In this document: piece after piece, positions 20,881 through 31,419 of the stretch
Numbering within the stretch: position 1 is the stretch's first letter
Layout: each line of letters begins with the position of its first letter
NCBI GenBank assembly: GCA_963556145.1
Contig: OY744461.1
Location: 4,898,001 to 4,962,000 of the forward strand
DNA length: 64,000 nt
Source: Hygrocybe punicea
Taxonomy: Eukaryota > Basidiomycota > Agaricomycetes > Agaricales > Hygrophoraceae
Direction: 5' to 3'
Program-made: the position numbers and the translations under genes
The notes under the pieces: generated by a model
The model's database searches: none
What the model saw: only the letters and a program-made list of their open reading frames with translations
What the model was told of the DNA's origin: nothing

Positions 20881-21764
20881 GGGGGAGGTCGTAGGAGGTC
20901 GTCATCATCATCCTGCCACTGCTCAGCGGCTACTTCACTTGTGAAGGTGGTGGCAGTGGTGGTGGTGATACTGCCGTCGCCATTGTCGTCTTGCCGCTGC
21001 AGGATGGTGGTGAAGATCTTGTCGCCATTCCGTGGGGCCGTTGCCATCGTCATCCATCGTCGTGGTGGTGGTATTAGTGGTTGAGGATGTGATGGTGGTG
21101 GTGAAGGTGGTGGTGAATGCCACTGCCATCGTCCCCTCGCTGGCCGGTATTCATATTCGACAGCAGCGGTCGTGGTCATGTTTGTAGTGGTTGTGGTCAT
21201 GGTCATGGTCCACTGGGCCCTCATTATCGTTGCCGCTGTTGGATTGATTGGGGCGACGGGTGGGAGGGAGGTATGGTCGGCAATGGCTGGGCGATGAGCA
21301 CGCCCGATACCTGACACCCCCATTCCGCCATTGTCGTCGTTGTCATCATCGTCGCCTTGCTGCTGCCTGTTGGCAGTGGAGGTCGTCGCCGTCATCTGGC
21401 TGTGGTGGGGTGGTGGTGCCGCCACCGATACTGCCGTCTTTGTCATCCTCATCGCCGTCCTTGTCTGCGTTGTCACCATCATCCATCATGGTCATCGCCA
21501 CCACTCCTCCGGCCTCGCTGGTGAAGACCGTTGTCGTCAGTATCGTTGTTTTTCTTGTTGTCTTCGTAGTTGTTGTTGTTGTGACTTGTGACTGAACTAG
21601 CACTTACCCAATCTGGACCCGTCGAAGACGATGGCATCGTCTTATCCTAACGTGCACGTGGGCAGTGAGTGGCGATGGGTTGGCGATCAGTGGGCGATCA
21701 GTGGGCGATCAGTGGGCGATGGGAGTGTACAATCACTTTAGTTCTGATGGAATCTTAACTTTTG
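20881..21764. repeat. Triplet-rich (GTG/GTC/GTT) low-complexity region
   Basis: Irregular trinucleotide runs such as GTGGTGGTG and GTTGTTGTT, then four copies of GGGCGATCAGT-like units at 21,680-21,720. Long Thr, Val or Ser frames are artefacts. No gene. Confidence 0.7.
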
Positions 21765-22109
21765 ATAACTCCCAAAATGGTACATTTTGATACCGAATAA
21801 ATTAAATATTTTAATTTCATTGAAATTATAACTTTCAGTTTGTCTTTAAGTGATGCCTGAATGTGGACTAGCAAACCAGAGTAAACTCAAATATAAATTA
21901 TACTTTCCCTCCACACTTTAGCACTGATTATTATTTTGATTGCAGGACTAATCTAAAGGCAAGAGAAAAGAATTAATTTAGACATTTATTTATTTATGAC
22001 TTAAATTCAATATTTAGATTTGGCCCAAATGTAAATCCAAAGATTATATTTTGCTGCTAACTTTAGAAATAACTTTAGATCCCCACTGAATGTTGAAATT
22101 CCTGATGTG
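21765..22109 (-). repeat. Right long inverted repeat of the 4.15-kb element
   Basis: Inverted counterpart of 17,959-18,295; the outer end is TCCTGATGTG. Confidence 0.7.
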
Positions 22110-22349
22110 ACAGGTTGGCGGATACCAAACATGGTATCCATACCTGTATCCAAGGCGATCCATATCCATGATCCGCACTATCTGCCAAATCCATGCATTT
22201 GCCTATGACACTCCAGAGGTTGACTAATGGTACCTCCATCTCTAGTGAATGGTATTGGTTCATGACTTGCCTGGGGTCTTGCTCTTAGGACAGGAAACTT
22301 ATAGTAATATAATGTTAGGTGATCCAAATTGCACACTGCAATGGATAGA

Positions 22350-23659
22350 TTATGTCTGTGGAATTCTTGAGGAAAATAATGCTGATAGCTTGAAAAACCC
22401 TAGCAAGCATCCACCAGAGATGACGGGCAAAGTTAGGTTATCATCAAGAGAAGTATCTGTAAACAGCGATATGCATCAGCCATCGCAAATCACGTGTGAT
22501 AATGCGAATTTGGATTCACCCATAGCTTCCGCGAGACCAGTCACTAAACCTGCAACAATGGCAATTGCCCCCAAACCCATCCACCCACCCGTCTGCACAC
22601 CATCAAAGCCAAGATTCAATACATTGGACCTCAACCACTCAGATCCACTGAACAGGGTCCGCCGCGTGCCTCCATCCCACGTCCAACTCAGATCAGCGGG
22701 TCGCCAAGGAGCGATGTACTTCCAAAAACAAACGGCAATGCACGTCCCTGTGAAGGAAGCTGCTAAAAATCCCGCCACAGACTTGCGGGGAGCAAGTGGG
22801 ATACGAAGTAGAGGCAGCCGTGAGGGAAGGCGCGGGGTGTATGCACCAAAGAGGCGACCAATGGTTGATGCTGCCGTATCTGCCCAAGCAAGGCTGTTGA
22901 AAAGGCACGGTGAACGCCGTCGAGGACACATCCAAATGGAAAGCTTACATGAGAATGGATACCACGGCGATATCGAGAGGGTATGCAGACAGTGAGAAAA
23001 CTACGCCAAGAATGTACCAAATCACTCCGTTCCATGTGTGCTGCATCTCCGTGAATGATGATTAGTAGGTTTGTTAAAACTCGTACACACCTTTTCGCTC
23101 TCTCGCATCAAAAAACCCAGATATCGCTCATATATACGGGCGAATTTGGAATAACGAAAACGAATTACGTCTGCAGGAATGATAACGGCAAGAGCTGTGC
23201 ATAAAGCCAGAATGACAGCTCTTGGAGACCCATGGGAAGTATAAAGAAAAATGGTGAGAAAACCTGAATAGAAAACATGATGAAACTGGGCAAAAGGAAT
23301 AGAGTTGTTGACAACACACCAATTGACGAATGCATTGCCTTGCGAGGAATCTCCCACTCACGAATCAGATTCTTTGTACTGTCTGATGATGCTGGCGGGT
23401 TGGAATGGTTCATGTCTTTTGCTGGATGTTGTCGTAGTTGGTGATCTCGAACCTTGTCGACGACTTCCACGGGAACAGGCTGGAGATTAGAGAGTCGGCG
23501 AATTACTTGCCGTCTGATGTTTTGTATTCCTTTTCCTGGTGGGGATTGAGTAAAGCGCCCAATACTGGAGATTGGGGAGGGAGAGCGTGTTGACGAACGT
23601 CGACGTGGCCCGTCGTGGGCGAGGCCGAAAGAGAAGGCGTCGTTGGCTGCCAGACTCAT
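22350..23659 (-). CDS. DGK1: CTP-dependent diacylglycerol kinase (Dgk1 type)
   Basis: Phosphorylates diacylglycerol to phosphatidate using CTP, in the endoplasmic reticulum and nuclear membrane. Five exons fit: 23,659-23,320, 23,263-23,091, 23,046-22,949, 22,893-22,520 and 22,456-22,350, all introns GT-AG and about 45-65 nt. The N-terminus is polar and Ser/Arg-rich (about 95 residues). Then come the family signatures: REWEIPRKAMHSSIG, FARIYERYLGFLMRESEK, NGVIWYILGVVFSLS, WADTAASTIGRLFGAYTPRLP, PRKSVAGFLAASFTGT, and SLDDNLTLPVISGGCLLG near the C-terminus. Several hydrophobic membrane segments lie between. Motif order is as in yeast Dgk1; the related dolichol kinase Sec59 is less likely because of the IPRKxxHSSIG and ADTAAS sequences. 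All motifs look intact, so this is probably a normal host gene. Confidence 0.88.
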
Positions 23660-24080
23660 TCAAGGAAGATGACAGATGGTGGAAAAGTTACTCAGGCTGT
23701 TAAAGTCACATCAAGTGATATAATAAATTTGGGAGTAACTACGTGTTCTGGGTGACTGACTACATGTACGGGCGCTGAGAGAATGATGATAACACAATTC
23801 ATGGTGATATGGTGTAGTCATCGTAGTGAACCCGTATCCTTGCAATCTGGATAAGCGTTATTGGTTCGAATGACAGTCAATGTTTCGGAACATTAAAACG
23901 AGCGGCGGTTGGGGAAAGCAAGACCGTCAATCGTAGTTATCATTCCGAGGGTAAGAAAAAGGTTGTACTCGGTGACGAAGGACCATTTACAAAATGCTTG
24001 GGCGACGCTCATACTCAAGGTAATTCCGGGTCGATGGTCGATGAGGCTGTTCGGTAATAGCCGAACAATTTTGCGAAAAA
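23660..24080. other. Intergenic region upstream of DGK1
   Basis: No gene seen. It serves as the promoter side of the minus-strand DGK1 and the 3-prime side of the tRNA. Confidence 0.5.
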
Positions 24081-24180
24081 GGGTCCAACCGAGATTCGAA
24101 CTCGGGATCCCTTGCACTGTATAAGAACGAACGTTCGCACTTATCCCAAAGCAAGTATCTTACCTCTAGACCATTGAACC
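24081..24180 (-). tRNA. tRNA-Pro (anticodon TGG) with a 28-nt intron
   Basis: Minus strand. The acceptor stem GGTTCAA pairs with TTGGACC (one U-G pair), discriminator C. D arm TGGTCTAGAGGTAAGAT (A box). Anticodon stem CTTGC/GCAAG, loop TTTGGGT after removal of the intron that starts one base after the anticodon (ATAAGTGCGAACG ... CTTATACAG). T arm CCGAG-TTCGAAT-CTCGG (B box). T-run just downstream on the minus strand (CCCTTTTTCGC), a Pol III terminator. Confidence 0.92.
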
Positions 24181-24264
24181 ATTGTAAGATATGCGGAAGA
24201 GGTTGGGTCAAATACCATTATTTTTTTTTTCTATCACGTCAGCAAATTCATATTATTGTTGCTC

Positions 24265-25096
24265 ATGCTGTCTTCACGATGTCACCGAATATGCTCTCTG
24301 TGGAAACCTCCACGACTGTGGGACAACCTCGTAAAAACCTTCTCGTCATGCTATTCCCGGAGGGGACATTATGAAACGTTGGGTGTTCCGCACCATGCTA
24401 CGAGAAGTCAAATCAAGGTGTGCCACGATTCCTCCGTCTGAGGTGTTTCTTATTGTGGGGTGCAAAGTCAAGGTACTATCAGGCAAGTCTCGTCCGTGAA
24501 CGATCGGCGACGTGTTCACTGACGCCGTGATACCCCTAGCTCTCGAAATTATATCATCCAGATGTTACGAGCGACCCCGAAGCGAGGAGAGCCTTCCAGG
24601 CAGTGATGGAAGCCTACGCTGTATTAGGGGATGAAGTACGGAGGTATCTTCTTGACCTATTTAACTCTGAGGTAGTACTGATGACCCATTGTTTGGCGCG
24701 CGTTTCCACGTCAGGCGAGCATTTGATCGCCATGTGAACAAAGCTGGGCCCTTTGATCCGCTGAGTTCAGGCTATCAATCCCCGTGGTCACGCCAGACAC
24801 GACGTCGTGGTGCGACGTATGCTTGGGAAAGCCACCACCATCCCTTGCATCGTCGGCCCCACCAAAAAGCACAACACCCAACGAGTCGGCCAATGAATTC
24901 TGAACATTTGCGGAACAAAGGCAAAGGCTCCTCGTCAGATCACGTTCGTGGTGCAACTAGGAGCAACTGCGCCAGAACAGGGCATATGGAAGCGCATCGG
25001 ATTCCAAGAGAGTCAACATTCTGGAGAGCTTTGCAGGTTATCGGCATTATTCTGGTAGTTACCACTGTTGGCGGATGGCGTGCAAGGATTGGATGA
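24265..25096 (+). CDS. DnaJ-domain protein with C-terminal membrane segment, probably mitochondrial
   Basis: J-domain co-chaperone that would stimulate an Hsp70. Start ATG 24,265 (MLSSRCHRICSLWKPPRLW), a basic, acid-free stretch like a mitochondrial presequence. Exons: 24,265-24,417; 24,468-24,482 (only 15 nt, coding SRYYQ); 24,540-24,653; 24,715-25,096. Joined, they give HYETLGVPHHATRSQIK, SRYYQ, LSKLYHPDVTSDPEARRAF with the essential HPD, then VMEAYAVLGDEVRRRAFDRHV. The intron after exon 2 has a GC donor (CAG/GCAAGT). A low-complexity linker is followed by one hydrophobic segment (FWRALQVIGIILVVTTVGGW) at the very end. The layout (presequence, J domain, C-terminal anchor) resembles yeast Jid1; that equivalence is inferred. 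Only 84 bp separates it from the divergent tRNA. Confidence 0.8.
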
Positions 25097-25203
25097 AATT
25101 ATTATGAAACATATGCTCTGAATCCTCCTTCGAGCGAAGTCGAGCGAACCCGCGAACCGCATAGGGGTAATGCGAGCTATACAAAGACTCAGCGTTTGCG
25201 GCA

Positions 25204-25801
25204 GATTTTGTGCGATCAAATAATATGCAGATATCCAGTCACATTTTGAAACTTTGTGTTGTTATCTCACTTGTGAAAATATTGCAGAAAATAATATTAT
25301 CTAAAAGTGGTATTCACACAGAACATACAATTATTTTTTCTGTATGAATACCACAATTATTTACACCATTATTGTTTTCATTATTGTGAACATGTATTCA
25401 GAGAAAATGATTCAAATATTTAGGATTTCTAGATGGATATCTATGGCTTTTATTGTGGGGGGCAGAATTTTAGACTATTTGGTCTCCAGATAATCGGGAC
25501 CTGGCTTGTGCCTAAATTACCTTGAGACTAAATATCTTGAAGATCTGCCTGACAATAAGATCCACAGATATCTGGCCAGAAATCCTAAATATTTGGGACA
25601 TTTTATTTTTTCTGAATACATGTACACAATAATGAAAACAATAAAGGCCTAAATAATTGTATTTGCTGTATGCACTATTTTCTGCATGAATACTGCAGTT
25701 AGATAACACTATTTTCTACAATATTTTCACAAGTGAGATAACAATACAAATAGTTTTAAAATGTGACTGTATATTTGTGTATTATTTGATCACAAAAAAT
25801 C
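25204..25801. mobile_element. Foldback (long inverted repeat) element, about 600 bp
   Basis: Two arms of roughly 280 bp are inverted copies. Landmarks on both: GATCAAATAATA, CAGTCACATTTT, TGTTATCTCACTTGTG, ATTGTTTTCATTATTGTG, AAATATTTAGGATTTCT. No coding capacity and no clear target duplication. Non-autonomous element of unknown class. Confidence 0.7.
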
Positions 25802-26635
25802 CTCGTATGTCTCCTGTGACAATGACTACACGAGTCATAAGTAAACTAAGGTAAGAGAAGCTGGTCAGCGTTTGTGGGAGTTAAATGGCTGAGTAGGCAA
25901 GTATTCTACAGTAAGCTAAATAGTAAAGTGTAGTGGTGTAGAGGCCATAAACTTGATATCTCACGAATCCACTTGAACCTGACGTCCCTAGCGATCCACA
26001 CTCAAACCCGATGTAACCTGATGGATACCAACTAGCACAGCCACTCATGTACAGGGCCGGTCCATCTCCTAAACTCATGGAATCCCAATTATTGCAGATG
26101 GATCTCATCGGACTCAATTCCTGACTTCGGACTTGCCTTATATACACATCCCCTCATCCTTTTGGAATCTTTAGATATTTTTCTTGGATATTTGCTTTCC
26201 CCTCCATTTTCCTGTCATCATTGCATTGCAACCCACTTCTCATTTCTCCATTTCCATTCCCCTTTGTTCCCTCTCATTGGCCAAGGACTCTCGTCCGAAT
26301 CTAGATAGAGATTTTTGTAGTATAAAAATGGTGCCCAAGTGCCATGTCATAATAAGAAACCAGTTCCCCCATTTCCCCTCACTCAGAATCAGCTTCCCAG
26401 TAAAATCCTTCACTCACACAACTTGTCGGTTCTCTTGACACTCTTCCCATCATTCTACCATCTGTATTCTTACATCCCTTGTCACCCGACACCCGACCTG
26501 CCATACCCGACATCATTGGCTTCATCAGCTTAGACTGGTTTTGATAGATATCAGTAGTTTTACTCAGCAGCTTTCTACACCTTTGTCTCTTTTCACTTAC
26601 TGAAGCTTGCTAACTATTCCTTGTCACTTCTACGC
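25802..26635. other. Intergenic stretch without a recognised gene
   Basis: Only short frames; C/T-rich from about 26,180 to 26,560. Nothing supported. Confidence 0.5.
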
Positions 26636-26929
26636 TGACACCCCCAGGATAGGATCTTTGTTCCGCAGCCACCCTGACCTCACCACTACAATGGAATATA
26701 GTTGCAGTGGTTGTTGACCGCTAAGTTATTTTATGTGGAATGAATTATTATTTACCTCTCTCTGAGAGGGCTTTTATACTACTAGCTAAATCTACTAGAA
26801 GTTTCTTGTGGTGAATAGAATACATGCTGTGCTTTAACATTATTCATTGGACAGGTGGGTTTGAGTTCTGGGGTCACGTGGTATGGATTACTCATCCTTT
26901 CCATGACTATTCGGCCACTATTCCCAACA
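26636..26929 (-). repeat. Probable Copia 3-prime LTR
   Basis: On the minus strand the Copia remnant ends with a polypurine tract (AAGGGGGAG), at once followed by TGTTGGGAATAG, the usual TG start of an LTR. It has a TATAAAAG box near 26,770. The proposed CA end at 26,636 (GGGGGTGTCA) is uncertain because no second LTR is in view. Confidence 0.6.
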
Positions 26930-27959
26930 CTCCCCCTTGGTTGAATACTCTTCGACTTGTTCTGGGTCACGGTAAACATCGTCCATGTATTCTGTTACGT
27001 GTTCCGCTCTTTCCGGTTCCTCTCTGGTCAATAGACCAAGTTTGGCTGTGAACTTTGTGTGAAGCAGGCAGGGTAATCCTTTTGTAAATATGTCTGCTAG
27101 ATTTTCTTTGGAAGGAATATACATGACTTTGAGAATACCAGATGCAACGTGATCTTGTAGGAAATGTAGATTGATATCTATGTGCTTCGTCCGCGCATGG
27201 AATTCTGGGTTGTGCAATATAGCAATTGCGGCCTGATTGTCGGTTCGTAAAATTGATGTTTCATCCGACCGTAGGTCTAATTCCTTCAATAAATTTCTAT
27301 GCCACATTAGCTGTTTCATGGCATGAGTAGCGGTGACATATTCCGCTTCGGCCATTGACAACGCAATCGTGCTTTGCTTCTTCTAGCTCCAAGCCACGTC
27401 TCCCCCTGCGATCATGAACACATATCCACTAATGGATTTCCAGTGTGGGTTGGATCCCAAATCGGCATTGATGTAATGAATGGTCTCCGTCGTAGTCTGT
27501 TGGTAGTGTTGCCATGGCTACAGCCGATATTTTTTGAAAAATTGCCTTTTTAGGCTAGTAAAATTAGCCAAAATTATGAAAATATTTGAGGCGATGGGTG
27601 AAGCCAAAAGCTGGGGGGTCACTTAAGGGTGCTAAGAATTTGGGGCTCAATTCTCAGAGTTCTTCAGGAATAGCTGTTGGATGGTAGCTGACTAGACTCA
27701 ACAGCTATAGTTGAATAACTCTGAAGATTGAGCACCAAATTCTTAGCACCCTTAAGTGACCCCCCAGCTTTTGGCTTCGCCCATCTCCTCAAATATTTTC
27801 ATAATTTTAGCTAAATTTACTAGCATAAAAAGGCAATTTTTTATCAAACATCAGCTATAGCCATGGCAACACTATCAGTTGGTCCTTTCCGCCATATGTT
27901 AGTTCATAATCCATCGTTCCTTTTAGGTAGCAGAATATCCTTTTAAGTGCTGTCCAGTG
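26930..27959 (-). pseudogene. Ty1/Copia pol remnant (end of reverse transcriptase and RNase H)
   Basis: Minus-strand protein pieces in order: PEHWTALKRIFCYLKGTMDY (27,955-27,890); then, after an inserted MITE, GSNPHWKSISGYVFMIAGGD; then LSMAEAEYVTATHAMKQLMW, TDNQAAIAILHNPEFHARTK, HIDINLHFLQDHV and ENLADIFTKGLP. These are the hallmarks of the Copia RNase H end. It is dead: an in-frame TAG lies at 27,384-27,386 (AWS-stop-KKQ), a 371-bp element interrupts at 27,504, and the 5-prime part is missing, since the sequence beyond 28,611 is clathrin-like. Confidence 0.85.
27504..27874. mobile_element. hAT-like foldback MITE, 371 bp
   Basis: Near-perfect inverted copy along its whole length; ends TAGTGTTGCCATGGCTA on both sides. 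Flanks TCTGTTGG (27,496-27,503) and TCAGTTGG (27,875-27,882), a 7-of-8 match for a target duplication. The loop lies near 27,690 (GGTAGCTGACTAG). It splits the Copia remnant. High symmetry suggests the transcript would fold into a long hairpin. Confidence 0.85.
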
Positions 27960-27967
27960 TTCTGGAC

Positions 27968-28611
27968 TAGGGCAGGTCAAGGGTATGCAATACCCCCAGG
28001 GGTTAAGAGTACGGGTACCATGGGTTAAGGGTACGAGTCCAGCCTCAGAATACCCGCAGTACCCACGCGGGTATGGGCTGTATTTTTTTTGGGAGAAGAA
28101 ACATCAAAAACTCAATTTTTGGGGTATTTTTCGCTATTTTTGAGGGATATAATGAGAATCATTGCTTGTAAAAATATGTAAAAATGCTCTCAACACTCCC
28201 CACAGTATTATGAACATTGTGCTCCTTTACACTAAAGGGATCCGACCAGTATTCCGTCCACAATAACCATAAAAACCACCAAAAACAGGTAAAAATGGGG
28301 TATTTTGCATGTTTTTGAGGGATATAATGAGAATCATTGCTTGTAAAAATATGTAAAAATGCTCTCAACACTCCCCACAGTATTCTAAACATTGTGTTCC
28401 TTTACACTAAAGGGATCCGGCCAGTATTCTGTCCACAATAACCATAAAAACCACCAAAAACAGGTAAAAATGGGGTATTTTGCATGTTTCTTCCTGTACC
28501 CCTGCAAAACCCGTGCCATACCCGTACTTTTGGCCTCGGGTACGTACCCGTGACGGGTACGGGTCCGAGTACAGCCCCAGAGCACTGCGGGTGTACCCCT
28601 GACTGGCCATA
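27968..28611. mobile_element. hAT-like non-autonomous element, 644 bp, with internal 175-bp tandem duplication
   Basis: Ends TAGGGCAGGTCAAGGGTA and, inverted, TATGGCCAGTCAGGGGTA. Flanked by TTCTGGAC (27,960-27,967; 28,612-28,619). GGGTAC-rich ends as in the element at 17,117. Inside, a 175-bp unit starting near TGAGGGATATAATGAG (28,141) is repeated at 28,316. No coding capacity. Confidence 0.78.
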
Positions 28612-28624
28612 TTCTGGACTCATG

Positions 28625-29273
28625 TCCTTCGATAGGTTGGCTGACACCCCACTCTTTGCTGTAAAGCTGCATCGCACCCTTGCCCTTGAAAGCTGAAGGA
28701 TTCGTGGAATTTCCTGAAATACCAATGAGGACAAGCCATTTCTTATCCACAGTAACACAGTAGTTGATAATCTGGGCACCGGAGAGTGTTGGATGTCGGG
28801 CAAATATCTTTTGGGGAGGTGATGTCAGGTCCATGATTGTCCAATGGTACACAGACAATTCGGTGACCATTCCAATGACCATATCCAATACCCACTTCCA
28901 AAAAACTATGTCCTCGCTATTAACATGAGACTTCACTTTCTGTTTCATGTCAATATTGATGTTTTGTAGCATCCGGCCTGCTACAAGACATTGTTGGTTT
29001 ATTCAGTAGATTCACTCATGAAAGGATGATAAACATGCCTTTAAGTGCAAGAATTTTTGAGTGGGGATTGACAATTGCACTGTCCGCAGTTATGGGCCTA
29101 TGTAACACATTGTTGGCATTGGCAAGGTTGATGATCACCACCTGATTCTGCTTGCCAACTTTTTCTTGTATGCAAATAAAGTGATCAGACTTGAGAGTCA
29201 GAGTCTGTGGAATGAACGTATCTTAATGGCAACAATGTAAAGAGCACAGTGACGTATCCACCCACCTGAAAGG
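28625..29273 (-). pseudogene. CHC1: Clathrin heavy chain N-terminal fragment, truncated
   Basis: The clathrin heavy chain forms the triskelion coat; its N-terminal seven-blade propeller binds adaptors. Minus-strand exons: about 29,273-29,260 (SISFQ); 29,204-29,039 ([30 protein letters not shown]); and 28,980-28,625 (AGRMLQNINIDMKQKVKSH, EDIVFWKWVLDMVIGMVTEL, SVYHWTIMDLTSPPQKIF, GAQIINYCVTVDKKWLVLIG, MQLYSKEWGVSQPIEGH). The last intron has a GC donor (AAAG/GCATG). This covers roughly residues 20-175 of about 1,680. The sequence stops at IEGH, where Copia and hAT-like sequences begin. The piece before SISFQ no longer resembles clathrin. It is thus a captured or broken duplicate rather than the working gene. 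Confidence 0.82.
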
Positions 29274-31419
29274 ATATGGACATACACAACACCAAAGAAC
29301 TGTGAGAGCTTGGCTGTGCAACAACAGCCCTCTTAGCACAAGCCAGATTTATGTGCACGAGTATGACTTGCCCACATTCCACGATGAGGTAGGCAGAGTA
29401 GAAACAAACAACAAATTGACCAATCATGGAGATATCCACACTGGAGCTCAGCGCTCAGTGCCTCCAAGAAAAAAATGTTAGAACCGCCAAATGTAAGGAA
29501 TAATAAAAGAAGACGTCACCTTGGTGCCCAACTCAGCAATGGAACCCAGGAATGATGAGGGTTTTGAGCTCCTTCCTTGAATAAAGGACTGGTAAGAGTG
29601 ACAAGTCAAGATTACTGACAATTGTAGGGCACAGATAGCGAATGTGTGGGCTGCCAGCGGGTGTGACACAGATTTGACAAGTCCAAAATTTGGTGACAGT
29701 CACGGCGACGAGTGAAATCGTTCACCCTCACAATAGCATTGCAGTCCACATACGATCACTTTTGATCTAACTGAATATTGTTACGAGTTCTTCCATTTAT
29801 GGAAAACTCGTTCTTATAAACCCGGTTTTCAGCCATTGAGGTGATTCATTCATCTCAGGGACTGAGGGAAAAATGTGTCCAAATATAGTAACTGAGTTCA
29901 AAATCCATTTTAACTGGTTTCATTTCGGAATTCAGAGCCTTTATTAACTTTCACACATTATGGATTCTCATGAAAATAGACAAGGAGTATGTGATGGACA
30001 CTGTCCTGCTGGAAAAAAATTATGGAGTGGATATGGCATAATTTGGACTACCTGTGAGCTATTTTGTGCAAGGAAAATGAGTATAGATTCAATAACTAGT
30101 GTAATACTGCAATGTAAAATGTGGTAATTTCTAGCCATATTCTATAGCATGTATGTTATACTTTTGTCCACATAATGCACCTGGGGAACATAATATCTGA
30201 GTCTCTAGAATGCAAACAAGTGAGGGTGGTCCGGAGTTGTGGCTGAAATTTGAGCGGAGTTCAGAATCCAAAGTGAGAGCATTCGATCTAAGGTGAATCC
30301 AAAACCTTCTGTGGCTCAACGGCCTCATCTCCCTCAACTTCGGACAGCACTGCCAGCTCCCTGCTGTCCCTACTGCCCTACAACTTTCCCATCCTCCTCT
30401 ACTGTCCCCTAACTCTCTCCAGGAAACTTTTTGGCCTCCAAAAGGTCACCGATGTCTAGCAATAGTGTCACCAGCAACCCCAGCAACAGGGGCACATTCC
30501 GGCTGCTTTGGAGTGCCATGGAGGGTTTCTGAGGGCAGCAGGGGATGTGGTGCACCCACCTCCTGCTATACTAGGTGAGTTTTCTGTTTTATTAGCTGTC
30601 CTGGATCTGAATTGGCCATGGGTACTCAGGTGTCACCTGCTTCTCCCAGCCATCCAACTCCCTGTCCAGCACCCTCCCAGCGTCCTTTCAGTGCCCCTAT
30701 AGTCCCTGCACCAATTTGTGACCCTCCCCACTGCTGCGGCAGTGCTGCCCCCACGCATTCTGCCCCTTCTCTCTCCCTTCTGCTCATTCCCCCTCTCCAA
30801 TCCTTCCTTGGAACTTCATTGACTGACTTATCATTCACATCTCACCACCACCTCTCATTACTGTCCTCTATTGCCCTCATTGTAGCCATACTGTAATAAT
30901 TTGGCCATTTAATCAATTAATTTAATGAAATTAAATAAGAATAAATTGATAACTGCTTAGCAATCTGAAGAGTGGCCTCGATGGCGCAGGCGATTTTTTG
31001 GTAGTCAGTCTGCATTACCAAATGTGGCATCTATCTATGCAAATTCTCTTCACAACTTCTGTGATGCATCCATGGAGTGTAAAACTCAAAAGCTTCTTTA
31101 ATGCTGCAGTTCACTCCATAGTTCACTGATTTTTAGGTAGTCAGTCAAATAAAGTTCGCACGGTTATAAATAATATAATAATAATAATAATTTGAATATA
31201 ATAATTATATAAATGCATAAGTCCATATTTGTAGCAGAAAGTGACTAGCAGGAGATCGCCTCAATGCCTGAGGCGATTTTGCTAACCCCCACGATCGTGC
31301 AGGTGAACAAATAGGTATGTATTCTCTTTGAATTTTTATGGTCTACTAACGTTGTGTTCACCGTCAACATCTCGTTTGTGTGACAACAAGGCGCAGGTTC
31401 TCGCGATCCAGCTGACTCC
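29274..31419. other. Gene-poor stretch
   Basis: No supported gene in 2.1 kb. C/T-rich low complexity at 30,340-30,890 and A/T-rich at 30,890-31,210. Short frames only. Confidence 0.5.

Larger units (their letters stand above)
17959..22109. mobile_element. 4.15-kb non-autonomous element with long inverted terminal repeats
   Basis: 17,959-18,295 and 21,765-22,109 are inverted copies (clearly alignable, with many point differences), beginning CACATCAGGA. Landmarks in the same order on the two arms: TTTCTAAAGTTAGCAG, TATAATCTTT, GATTTACATTT, AATTTAAGTCAT, AGGCATCACTTAAAG. I could not find a convincing target duplication. Between the arms are only G-rich and GTC-rich tandem repeats and a nested hAT-like element; no transposase. 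Long inverted ends resemble MULE or foldback elements; the class is not settled. Confidence 0.65.

Noticed and set aside
22350..23659. Dolichol kinase (Sec59) instead of diacylglycerol kinase
   Set aside because: The IPRKxxHSSIG start, the FARIYERYLGFLMRE block and short length fit Dgk1 better.
29478..29669. First clathrin exon at KPSSFLGSIAELGTKV
   Set aside because: Only a loose resemblance to the clathrin N-terminus and no splice link to the next exon.
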